Positions 46,567-53,193 of a DNA stretch of 64,000 bases are shown piece by piece (within the stretch, counting starts at the first letter, position 1; the number at the start of each line of letters is the position of its first letter). Source of the DNA: Hahella sp. CCB-MM4. GTDB taxonomy: Bacteria > Pseudomonadota > Gammaproteobacteria > Pseudomonadales > Oleiphilaceae. Under the pieces are notes generated by a model. The model saw only the letters and a program-made list of their open reading frames with translations, did no database searches and was not told where the DNA came from. Both the position numbers and the translations under genes were made by a program. Location of the stretch: NCBI RefSeq assembly GCF_002260525.1, contig NZ_MRYI01000010.1:149107-213106 (forward strand), read 5' to 3'.

Positions 46567-46706
46567 CCATGAATCTGGTTAATTTCACCCAAGCACATTT
46601 CCATCCTCAACAGTCGCATAGGTGGCTGGGGGAGCCAGTGCTTGAGTGAAAGAGTAAGCCCTATCACCAAGAAAGCCCTCCCAGCATAGCTTCGAGGGCT
46701 TTTTTA
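46567..46706 (+). ncRNA. Candidate structured small RNA or attenuated leader
   Basis: Predicted transcript of about 140 nt between a good promoter and a Rho-independent terminator. TTTCACCCAAGCAC (46583-46596) can pair with GTGCTTGAGTGAAA (46638-46651), 13 of 14 pairs. Inside it GGCT and AGCC close a GGGGG loop (46624-46636). An alternative GCTT/AAGC pairing (46640-46643 with 46656-46659) would break the long stem. I do not recognise a known RNA class. It may be an independent sRNA or an attenuator leader of the synthetase-like gene 30 bases after the terminator. Confidence 0.5.
46672..46706 (+). terminator. Rho-independent terminator upstream of the synthetase-like gene
   Basis: AAAGCCCTC and GAGGGCTTT form a 9-bp stem with a 13-base loop, followed by TTTT. 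It lies before, not after, the nearest coding gene on its strand. Confidence 0.88.
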
Positions 46707-46735
46707 TTATCTGAATATTTTCGATAGGGTGAGTT

Positions 46736-47389
46736 ATGGAATTAAAAATTGAAGCCCAGGCCAGAGGGGTAAGAATTATTTCTGGAGCTGAAGCTAAAGA
46801 GCGGCGTGAGTTGCTAAATAAGCTGGTGAGAGCCGCGGAAACTGCTGGCTTTGAAGAGATAGTGCTTCCATCGATCGAGCCGTCAAAGGTCTACATCGAT
46901 AAGGCTGGGGAAGAGATACTGGGGCAGATGTACGTGTTTCCAGATAAAAAGAATCGGTCGCTGTGTTTGCGGCCAGAGGGGACAGCCACGATACAGCTTT
47001 TGGCAGACAAGCACTTCAAGCGATCGAAAGATGTAAAACTTTGGTATTTTGAGCGTTGTTGGAGATATGAAAAGCCTCAGGAAGGTCGGTACAGGGAGTT
47101 TTTCCAGTTTGGTGTAGAAGTCATCAACCCAAGTTCTACGGCCATTAAAGACGAACTTATTGAGCTTGCTGAAAATATGGTGGCGATAAAAACTCGTGCA
47201 TACTTGGTAGATAGATCTGCTAGACGGGGGTTGGACTACTACACTGCTGATGGCTTTGAAATCTCGGTACCTTCACTTGGTGCACAAAAGCAAGTGGTGG
47301 GTGGTGGAGCCTATCGGCAAGGGATCGGTTTTGCCGTCGGGTTTGACAGGTTGATGCTTTGTCGTGAGCCTGGCGCTACATCGCAATAA
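46736..47389 (+). CDS. Minimal histidyl-tRNA-synthetase-like protein (catalytic core only)
   Basis: A 217-residue protein that aligns by motif with the class II core of HisRS/HisZ. RIISGAEAKERRELLNKLVRAAETAGFEEIVLPSIEP is motif-1-like, LCLRPEGTATIQLLADKH and LWYFERCWRYEKPQEGRYREFFQFGVEVI are motif 2 with its Arg, RRGLDYYTADGFEI is the histidine-binding HisA-type motif, and GGGAYRQGIGFAVGFDRLML is motif 3. The insertion domain before RGLDYYT is reduced to a few residues and the C-terminal anticodon-binding domain is absent (full HisRS is ~420 residues). It could form an aminoacyl-adenylate but should not read a tRNA anticodon. The following gene is 20 bases away. Confidence 0.8.
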   Translation: MELKIEAQARGVRIISGAEAKERRELLNKLVRAAETAGFEEIVLPSIEPSKVYIDKAGEEILGQMYVFPDKKNRSLCLRPEGTATIQLLADKHFKRSKDVKLWYFERCWRYEKPQEGRYREFFQFGVEVINPSSTAIKDELIELAENMVAIKTRAYLVDRSARRGLDYYTADGFEISVPSLGAQKQVVGGGAYRQGIGFAVGFDRLMLCREPGATSQ

Positions 47390-47408
47390 ATGACAGGAGA
47401 ATAATGAG

Positions 47409-47909
47409 TTGAGCGACGTTACAATGGTTATACCATTTATCACCATGGTTGGGATCATCTGCATCGCTATGCTTGGTGTGGCCGGCTGCATGAGAGCCTT
47501 TTATAAGAAAGCTGCACCTGGCGAAGTGATCATATTAAATTCAATGGAGGCAAAGCCAAGGATTGTCAGGAATGGAGCATTGGTGCTTCCGATCATCCAT
47601 AGAGCTTCAAGTCTTAGTTTGAGAACACAGACTATTGAGATTGAGAAATCTCTCGTTCATAAAGTGAGTGAATTATATGGTGTTTCCCTGCCGTCAATGG
47701 CCCTTCAGGTCCAGGAATCAGAGGAAGCTATACTGAGAGCCCACGACAGAATCAACTGCGCTGAAAAGAATGGGGATGGAGGCCGGATACTCCAATCCGT
47801 TCTGAGCCAGGCCATACAGGAAGCCATTATGGAATCCAAGGACTATGCCGAGTTTAAGAATCATATTGCAACCTGTTTGGATCGGATCGGGTTTGAACCT
47901 GTCGTTTAG
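47409..47909 (+). CDS. Short flotillin/SPFH-like membrane protein
   Basis: A 166-residue protein with one N-terminal membrane segment (VIPFITMVGIICIAMLGVAGCMRAF). Next comes a stretch like the start of flotillin/YqiK SPFH domains (KKAAPGEVIILNSMEAKPRIVRNGALVLPIIHRASSLSLRTQTIEIE). The rest of the SPFH domain is missing; a helical ~90-residue tail replaces it. TTG 47409 (GGAG site) or ATG 47424 may be the start; an ATG-AGT-TGA minicistron at 47404 overlaps the TTG. It likely forms an operon with the synthetase-like gene; function unknown. Confidence 0.6.
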   Translation: MSDVTMVIPFITMVGIICIAMLGVAGCMRAFYKKAAPGEVIILNSMEAKPRIVRNGALVLPIIHRASSLSLRTQTIEIEKSLVHKVSELYGVSLPSMALQVQESEEAILRAHDRINCAEKNGDGGRILQSVLSQAIQEAIMESKDYAEFKNHIATCLDRIGFEPVV

Positions 47910-48056
47910 TCTTTAAGAATTAACTTTTTTGACAGATGGATGCCGCTAAGGACAGGCGTCATTCATCTGTACGGCTTAAAGAACGAATTTCTTTGTTTAC
48001 AATATTTATCAAGCGGTGCTATTTGCTCGTTCTATGAAAATGTCTCAATGCTTCCA

Positions 48057-48578
48057 TCAACCCACGAGATCTACCATCGATTGAAAAAACAGCGCAGATA
48101 GATATAGGCCGGTGCCGAACACCAGATGTGTGGTAAGGCTTTTCACCCGGGCAATATTCGGTTCAGGGAGAAGTCGTGAGGCAATACCGGCCCCTAAGCA
48201 GGGTTGCAAGACAAAATAGGGGAATACTACTGTGGTGACACCAACCATGATTGCCGGCATGAGGGTTGGGTTTGCTGCCCACTCAAGCCCCCAAATCAGT
48301 AACAGAGCGGCAGCAAAGATGATGCCTGTCATGTAGTGGATTATCCAGCCAATAGCCGTTTCGCCTGCCATCGCCTCACTTTTCGCGATGCCTTGATGTA
48401 TTAGTTTTCCCCTTGGAATATGAGCAATCCAACGACCTACCATACCGTAGCTCAACGAGGGGATGTCCAGGCAAACCTTCAGCAGTAATCCCCAGATATC
48501 CATGACAGCCGTAGCACCGATACCTATCAATAATGAGTAGGTCATTACATTTAAAAAGTCACTGGAAAATTCTGTCAT
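48057..48578 (-). CDS. DUF2938 membrane protein
   Basis: A 173-residue protein with four hydrophobic segments, matching DUF2938: GIGATAVMDIWGLLLK, GMVGRWIAHIPRGK and AIGWIIHYMTGIIFAAALL, then VFPYFVLQPCLGAGIASRLLPEPNIARVKSLTTHLVFGTGLYLSA. The family is uncharacterised and is often near MerR regulators. A GAGG ribosome site precedes ATG 48578, and a MerR-type promoter lies 31-61 bases upstream. Response to the same signal as tpm is the natural inference. Confidence 0.87.
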   Translation of the reverse strand: MTEFSSDFLNVMTYSLLIGIGATAVMDIWGLLLKVCLDIPSLSYGMVGRWIAHIPRGKLIHQGIAKSEAMAGETAIGWIIHYMTGIIFAAALLLIWGLEWAANPTLMPAIMVGVTTVVFPYFVLQPCLGAGIASRLLPEPNIARVKSLTTHLVFGTGLYLSALFFQSMVDLVG

Positions 48579-48608
48579 TATTGCATCCTCAAATTGTGGT
48601 GTTCTTTA

Positions 48609-48639
48609 AGAATACAAATTCAAGTCAACTTGAGGTCAA
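48609..48639 (-). promoter_or_regulatory. MerR-type promoter of the DUF2938 gene
   Basis: On the minus strand TTGACC, a 19-base spacer and TATTCT. The spacer TCAAGTTGACTTGAATTTG differs at only two bases from the spacer before tpm. Confidence 0.87.
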
Positions 48640-48733
48640 GGGGAACCTGACAAAGAATTTAGCCGAGAGTCTGTTTTTATAAAAAAGCACTTATCTAAGG
48701 TGTTGCTTTATAGCTATCATCAGGATGAAAATT

Positions 48734-48752
48734 AAAGTGAACTTGAAGTCAA
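48734..48752. promoter_or_regulatory. MerR operator before its own gene
   Basis: AAAGTGAACTTGAAGTCAA is the reverse complement of TTGACTTCAAGTTCACTTT, the same dyad as in the tpm and DUF2938 promoters with a decayed far half. It lies 22-41 bases before the merR start and probably serves autoregulation. Confidence 0.7.
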
Positions 48753-48774
48753 TAGTATCGATTGAGGAGGATAG

Positions 48775-49191
48775 ATGCTGGATATCGGTATTGTGGCAAA
48801 GCACGCTGGACTACCTGCTTCGACATTGAGATTTTACGAAGAGAAAGGTCTTATAGAGTCTGTAGGAAGAAAAGGTTTACGCAGGCTGTTTGATGAGGAT
48901 GTACTGGATCGGCTGGCATTGATTGCTCTAGGTCAGCATGCCGGATTCACGCTTGATGAGATCGCTGCCATGTTTACTTCGAAGGGGCCGAAGATTGATC
49001 GAGAGCAGCTTTTAGAGAAGGCAGATCAGTTGGATCGAACGATAAAAAAACTGGAAGCCATGAGCAAGGGTTTACGTCATGCTGCCAAGTGTTCGGCTCC
49101 TAATCACTTTGAGTGCTCCAAGTTTCAGCGTCTGCTTAATGTTGCGACAAAGAGTCAACAAAAAAGAAAAGCAGGAAAGTCGGTAAAGTAG
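48775..49191 (+). CDS. MerR-family transcriptional regulator
   Basis: A 138-residue MerR protein started at ATG 48775 after GAGGAGG. The N-terminal winged helix reads GIVAKHAGLPASTLRFYEEKGLIESVGRKGLRRLFDEDVLDRLALI, a dimerisation helix follows, and the C-terminus has CSAPNHFECSKFQRLL, with two Cys and a His in a spacing usual for one uncharacterised MerR branch. These might bind a metal, metalloid or thiol. Operators with the same dyad stand before this gene, before DUF2938 (divergent) and before tpm, so it is the likely regulator of all three. Confidence 0.9.
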   Translation: MLDIGIVAKHAGLPASTLRFYEEKGLIESVGRKGLRRLFDEDVLDRLALIALGQHAGFTLDEIAAMFTSKGPKIDREQLLEKADQLDRTIKKLEAMSKGLRHAAKCSAPNHFECSKFQRLLNVATKSQQKRKAGKSVK

Positions 49192-49243
49192 TGACCTTTA
49201 TTGAACATGAGAGACAGGGGGCTGTTTGAGCGGGGATTGGTCA

Positions 49244-50230
49244 TCACTGCCGACCATACTTGTTCCGATATTCCTGTGGTGTCACACCTGTCATTCGTTT
49301 GAACACAGTACGAAAAGTTTTATTGTCGTTATAGCCCACGTCATACATCAGATTCTGGATACTCTGAGAGCCATTCTCAAGTGCTTTTTTGGCTACCTCG
49401 ACTTTCACCCGCTGAATATATTCTAACGGCGTATTCTGAGTGGCCAGTTTAAAGCGGCGAATCAAATTGCGCTTACTCATATTCACATGACAGGCTACCT
49501 GCTCGACACTGATATCTTTCGAATAATGGGTTTCGATAAACGTCTGGGCATTCAGGATGACTTGGTCTGCGTGTTGGTTCAGGCCTCTGAATACAGAAAA
49601 ATGGGCCTGGCTGATATGATCCCGGTGGATGGAGAAGTTCTTGCTCACCATGATACCTACTTCGTGACCGCAGAACTTCTCCACCAGATATAACACCAGG
49701 TTGAGTGACGAAAATGCCCCTCCGCCGGTATAGATACCGTTTTGGTCCGTGATGACCGAGTCAGGCTGGAAGTCTACCTCCGGATATCGCTGCTTCATGT
49801 CGTCGATGACTCCCCAATGGGAGGTGCAGGGCTGTCCATTTAAGATGCCTGCTTCCGCCAGGAAATAAGCTCCTTTACAAAGACTGGCCACTTCTGTGCC
49901 TGCAACATAATGCTCTCGGATCCATTCCACCAATGAGCTGTTTTTAGGTAGAACCGTTTCCCAAGTTTTTTCAAAGGCAGGAATCAAAATCAATTGCTGA
50001 TGGTGTCCATCTGCGCTGGGTGTTATTTCAGCCACTGAATTTTCACAGTTGAAATGAACCGGGTTGTTGAGATGAATATCTCCGGACTGATCGCTGACCA
50101 GCCTGACGTTAAAAGCGGGCGGACTGCCAGCCGCCATGAGTATTTCATTGGTTCGGGTCAGTATGTCCAGAGGGGCGGCGGCAGAGGATAAAACGACGTC
50201 CGGATAAATCAGGATATAGATATTCTTCAT
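49244..50230 (-). CDS. GlxA-family transcriptional regulator (DJ-1/PfpI + AraC)
   Basis: A 328-residue regulator. Residues ~1-190 are a DJ-1/PfpI domain: IYILIYPDVVLSSAAAPLDIL, EVASLCKGAYFLAEAGILNGQPCTSHW with the elbow Cys, and GIYTGGGAFSSLNLVLYLVEKF. The C-terminal ~100 residues are an AraC DNA-binding domain (ISVEQVACHVNMSKRNLIRRFKLATQNTPLEYIQRVKVEVAKKAL and MYDVGYNDNKTFRTVFKRMTGVTPQEYR). Relatives control amine or amino acid catabolism. It is divergent from the DUF899 gene 200 bp away, its likely target. Confidence 0.9.
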   Translation of the reverse strand: MKNIYILIYPDVVLSSAAAPLDILTRTNEILMAAGSPPAFNVRLVSDQSGDIHLNNPVHFNCENSVAEITPSADGHHQQLILIPAFEKTWETVLPKNSSLVEWIREHYVAGTEVASLCKGAYFLAEAGILNGQPCTSHWGVIDDMKQRYPEVDFQPDSVITDQNGIYTGGGAFSSLNLVLYLVEKFCGHEVGIMVSKNFSIHRDHISQAHFSVFRGLNQHADQVILNAQTFIETHYSKDISVEQVACHVNMSKRNLIRRFKLATQNTPLEYIQRVKVEVAKKALENGSQSIQNLMYDVGYNDNKTFRTVFKRMTGVTPQEYRNKYGRQ

Positions 50231-50434
50231 CAGGCAATTCCCACCTCACGATGTTCTTGAAATTGTTTGATTCTACCTGGGCTATTTAACACTACGTAAA
50301 GTGATGGCACAAAACCACCCCTTTGTTGTCTCCTGACCACAGCGCTATCACAGATATTGAAGCTCATACTGTGGCTGTAGTTAGTAAATTGTCAGTCATT
50401 AGCATATGTAAAACGGAACATATAGGAGATCAAC

Positions 50435-51085
50435 ATGCGCCAAATCGTTAACCCGGCGGAGTGGGAATCCGCCATTGAGGCATTTCGGGTAAAAGAGAAA
50501 GAACAAACCCGCCGCCAGGACAAATTAAACGCTGAACGTCGGCGTCTCCCGATGGTGGAAATCGAAAAAACATACGAATTCACCGGCCCTGATGGTCGGG
50601 TTAGTTTGCTGGATCTGTTTGAAGGACGACGCCAACTGATTCTTTATCATTTCATGTACGCTGAAAGCCCCTGCACAGGCTGTTCCATGGTGGTGGATAA
50701 TATTGGTCACATTGCCCATATCCAGGCCCGCAATACCTCCTTTGTGATGGTCTCGCGAGCGCCATACCCTAAGTTGGTTGCATTTAAGCAGCGCATGGGC
50801 TGGGACATTCCCTGGTATTCATCCCACGATAGTGACTTCAATATCGATTTTAACGCCACCCGTGAAAACGGCGAGATGTTTGCGGTTAGTGTGTTTCTTC
50901 GTGAAGGAGAGAAAATATATCGGACCTATTACACCACCTTACGTGGTGTCGAGTACCTGGGCAGCATATGGTCCTATCTCGATCTCACACCGATGGGACG
51001 CCAGGAACTCTGGGAAGACTCACCAGAGGATGTCATTCAAACGCCGCCTTACCAGTGGATGCGTTTGCATGACGGCTATAACTGA
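50435..51085 (+). CDS. DUF899 family thioredoxin-like protein
   Basis: A 216-residue protein of the DUF899 family: the opening NPAEWESAIEAFRVKEKEQTRRQDKLNAERRRLPMVEIEKTYEFTGPDG, GRRQLILYHFMYAESPCTGCSMVVDNIGHIAHIQARNTSFVMVSRAPYPKL, and WDIPWYSSHDSDFNIDF. The CTGC in the thioredoxin-like region is a candidate redox site. Function is unknown. AGGAG lies before ATG 50435. A 46-residue CPIC protein follows 36 bases downstream and probably shares the transcript. Confidence 0.9.
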   Translation: MRQIVNPAEWESAIEAFRVKEKEQTRRQDKLNAERRRLPMVEIEKTYEFTGPDGRVSLLDLFEGRRQLILYHFMYAESPCTGCSMVVDNIGHIAHIQARNTSFVMVSRAPYPKLVAFKQRMGWDIPWYSSHDSDFNIDFNATRENGEMFAVSVFLREGEKIYRTYYTTLRGVEYLGSIWSYLDLTPMGRQELWEDSPEDVIQTPPYQWMRLHDGYN

Positions 51086-51121
51086 GAAGGTCGACAGCAG
51101 TAGATGTGAATGGAGGATGAT

Positions 51122-51262
51122 ATGTGTCCCATATGTGCCAGTCTCGTCACGTTAATTGCAGCCGGGGGTGTATCTGCAGGGCATTTTTTGACGCTTCGTC
51201 GACGTCGCAATAAGGCCCGGGTACGTCGGGCCGAAGACCGTAAAAGTGTGCCGGTTGTTTAA
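51122..51262 (+). CDS. 46-residue CxxC membrane miniprotein
   Basis: A short frame with a strong GGAGGATGAT ribosome site. It encodes MCPICASLVTLIAAGGVSAG, a CPIC at the very start followed by one membrane segment, then a basic tail (LRRRRNKARVRRAEDRK). Similar tiny MCPVC/MCPIC proteins accompany DUF899 genes elsewhere as far as I recall. The CxxC at the membrane edge suggests a redox partner of the DUF899 protein, which is inference. A hairpin terminator follows the stop. Confidence 0.72.
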   Translation: MCPICASLVTLIAAGGVSAGHFLTLRRRRNKARVRRAEDRKSVPVV

Positions 51263-51267
51263 GGTGA

Positions 51268-51297
51268 AAATCGGGAGAGTTTATACCCTCCCGATTT
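51268..51297 (+). terminator. Hairpin terminator after the DUF899 operon
   Basis: AAATCGGGAG and CTCCCGATTT form a perfect 10-bp stem with a ten-base loop, five bases after the miniprotein stop. The T run is short (ATTT). Confidence 0.75.
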
Positions 51298-51518
51298 CCC
51301 ACAAAGACAATTCGTTATCCCTGGAAATCAATTCTAATCAGTATCACCGCTTCAATTTTGCTCTGTTTTTGAGGCTCGGCTCATTGTAGGAGCTGTCTCA
51401 TCATGAGTCCGATGCTGGGGCAGATTGTCATGTGACTGCCTGACATGCTCATCTTGTAATTCTTGGTTAAATGAAATATATATGTTTCGTATATGGTATA
51501 TATGCAGGAGTGCTACGT

Positions 51519-51752
51519 ATGGGTATTGTAAAAATATCCGATGAGCTTCATGAAGAAGTTCGTATTGCGGGTCGGGCAATGACGCGTTCCATTAACGCCC
51601 AAGCTGAGCATTGGATGAAGGTGGGGATGCTGGCAGAGCAGAATCCCGGTATGTCCTATATCGATATACTGAAGCACCTGACAGAAGAAGCCAGAAAGGC
51701 TGATCGAGAGGAAACGGTAATACACCAACACATGGAAAAGCAGGCTGTTTAA
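51519..51752 (+). CDS. ParD-like protein
   Basis: A 77-residue protein started at ATG 51519 (AGGAG site). VKISDELHEEVRIAGRAMTRSINAQAEHWMKVGMLAEQNPGMSYIDIL is the ParD-like family pattern, a ribbon-helix-helix-type fold used by antitoxins. No ParE-like toxin gene is adjacent. Its stop is two bases before the start of a methionine aminopeptidase gene, a pairing that recurs in proteobacteria, so it may regulate that gene rather than neutralise a toxin. Confidence 0.85.
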   Translation: MGIVKISDELHEEVRIAGRAMTRSINAQAEHWMKVGMLAEQNPGMSYIDILKHLTEEARKADREETVIHQHMEKQAV

Positions 51753-51754
51753 CC

Positions 51755-52528
51755 ATGATCCGGATTAAGTCAGACGACGAAATAAAAAAAATGGAATTGG
51801 CCGGTCGATTGACTGCTAAAGTCCTGGAAGCGGTTGAAGATATCATCAAACCTGGCATTACGACCGCTGACATTGATGCTTTTTGCGAGCATTATATCGT
51901 TAACACCTTAAATGCCTATCCAGGCAGCAAAGGGCAATATGGTTATCCCTATACTGTTAATACGTCGGTCAATCATGTCGTTTGCCATGGTTGGCCTTCT
52001 GATCAGCAGGTTTTAAGAGAAGGGGATATTGTGAATGTGGATGTCACCGTACTAAAACACGGATATTACGGTGATAGCAGCAAAACCTATTTTGTCGGGC
52101 CGGTGCCTGATCACGTTAAACGCCTGGTGGATGTTACCCAGGAATGCCTCTATAAAGCGATTCGAATAGTGAAGCCGGGGGTGACGCTTGGCGATATCGG
52201 TCACGTTATTCAAACCCATGCAGAGAGTCATCATTATTCGGTGGTGCGGGAATATTGTGGACATGGTATCGGTAAAAAAATGCATGAAGATCCGCAGGTT
52301 CTCCACTACGGAAAACCCGGGCGGGGAGTGAGGCTCAAACCTGGGATGACGTTTACCATTGAGCCGATGATTAATCAGGGTAGAAAAGAGGTGAGACTGC
52401 ATCGGGACGGCTGGACAGTCACCACTCGGGACCGACGTCCTTCGGCGCAGTTTGAGCACACTATACTGGTAACTGAGACCGGATTTCAGGTATTAACTCT
52501 GCGGGAAGAAGAAAGAGGGTGCCTGTAA
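51755..52528 (+). CDS. map: Type I methionine aminopeptidase
   Basis: A 257-residue M24 peptidase, the normal bacterial size. All five metal ligands are in place: Asp in NVDVTV, Asp in GDSSKTY, His in GHGIGKKMHEDP, Glu in FTIEPMI and Glu in QFEHTILVT; the substrate His is in HVVCHG. It removes the initiator Met from new proteins. It is probably a second, accessory copy because it is linked to a ParD-like gene rather than to rpsB. The spacing to that gene implies translational coupling. Confidence 0.93.
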   Translation: MIRIKSDDEIKKMELAGRLTAKVLEAVEDIIKPGITTADIDAFCEHYIVNTLNAYPGSKGQYGYPYTVNTSVNHVVCHGWPSDQQVLREGDIVNVDVTVLKHGYYGDSSKTYFVGPVPDHVKRLVDVTQECLYKAIRIVKPGVTLGDIGHVIQTHAESHHYSVVREYCGHGIGKKMHEDPQVLHYGKPGRGVRLKPGMTFTIEPMINQGRKEVRLHRDGWTVTTRDRRPSAQFEHTILVTETGFQVLTLREEERGCL

Positions 52529-52568
52529 CAGACAATGGCTTACCTATTCAGAGTCCTGGAATAAGAGA

Positions 52569-53081
52569 ATGCTGGCATTTCATTACAAGCGAACAAGAAA
52601 ACAAACGGCTAGAAGCATTTTTATCAGCGCTTTGGTTCTCCCGATCTGGCTGGTGGTTTTTTACGTCCTTGGTAAGGATAAGGTTGGGTTTGAGGTGTTC
52701 TCGGATGTGGCGATAGTGATTTTTACGATAGCCGATCTGGTTATGGTGGGGTATGGTGTTTGGCTTCTAAAGAATCCGGCTGCCTTTGAAATTCGCCTTG
52801 GCGAACAGGAATTTTCTGTTGCACATCCTCTTTTTGAGGAGTGGAACTTCAATATAAAGCCCTCAGAAATTGTCAGCATTGAAAATACCTCAGACCTTAA
52901 CGGATATGCGCAAACTCTGATTAAAATGACGAACGGTGAGCAGCACCGACTCTGCCGTAACTACCGATACTCGCTGAAGAAGCTGTATAAGGAATTAACC
53001 CGCATTAATCCGAGTATCGACGTGCCCGCGAATCCATATCATTTTCCACGAAGACACAACCATCCCGGTAGGGGCAACTAA
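52569..53081 (+). CDS. Hypothetical membrane protein with two helices and a cytoplasmic domain
   Basis: A 170-residue protein with two N-terminal membrane segments (IFISALVLPIWLVVFYVLG and DVAIVIFTIADLVMVGYGVWLL) and a soluble half of alternating strands (FEIRLGEQEFSVAHPLFEEWNFNIKPSEIVSIE) that could be PH-like. It ends with a basic His/Pro-rich tail. I do not recognise the family. A tandem repeat array begins right after its stop codon. Confidence 0.65.
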   Translation: MLAFHYKRTRKQTARSIFISALVLPIWLVVFYVLGKDKVGFEVFSDVAIVIFTIADLVMVGYGVWLLKNPAAFEIRLGEQEFSVAHPLFEEWNFNIKPSEIVSIENTSDLNGYAQTLIKMTNGEQHRLCRNYRYSLKKLYKELTRINPSIDVPANPYHFPRRHNHPGRGN

Positions 53082-53091
53082 TCTTCCAGAC

Positions 53092-53164
53092 TCAATTCAC
53101 CATCTAAAAATAATTCACCACCTAAAGATAACTCGTTACCCAATCATAACTCGTTACCCAATCA
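53092..53164. repeat. About four 18-bp tandem repeats after a stop codon
   Basis: Two perfect 18-bp units TAACTCGTTACCCAATCA (53129-53146 and 53147-53164) follow two diverged units (TAATTCACCACCTAAAGA at 53111, and one from 53092). The array starts about ten bases beyond the stop of the membrane protein gene. Confidence 0.8.
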
Positions 53165-53193
53165 TAAAAGGTAAAATAACTGGCGATGTTTGG

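Noticed and set aside
47932..47975. Terminator after the flotillin-like gene
   Set aside because: ACAGATG and CATCTGT can pair with an extended imperfect stem, but there are mismatches and no T run after it; too weak to list as a feature.
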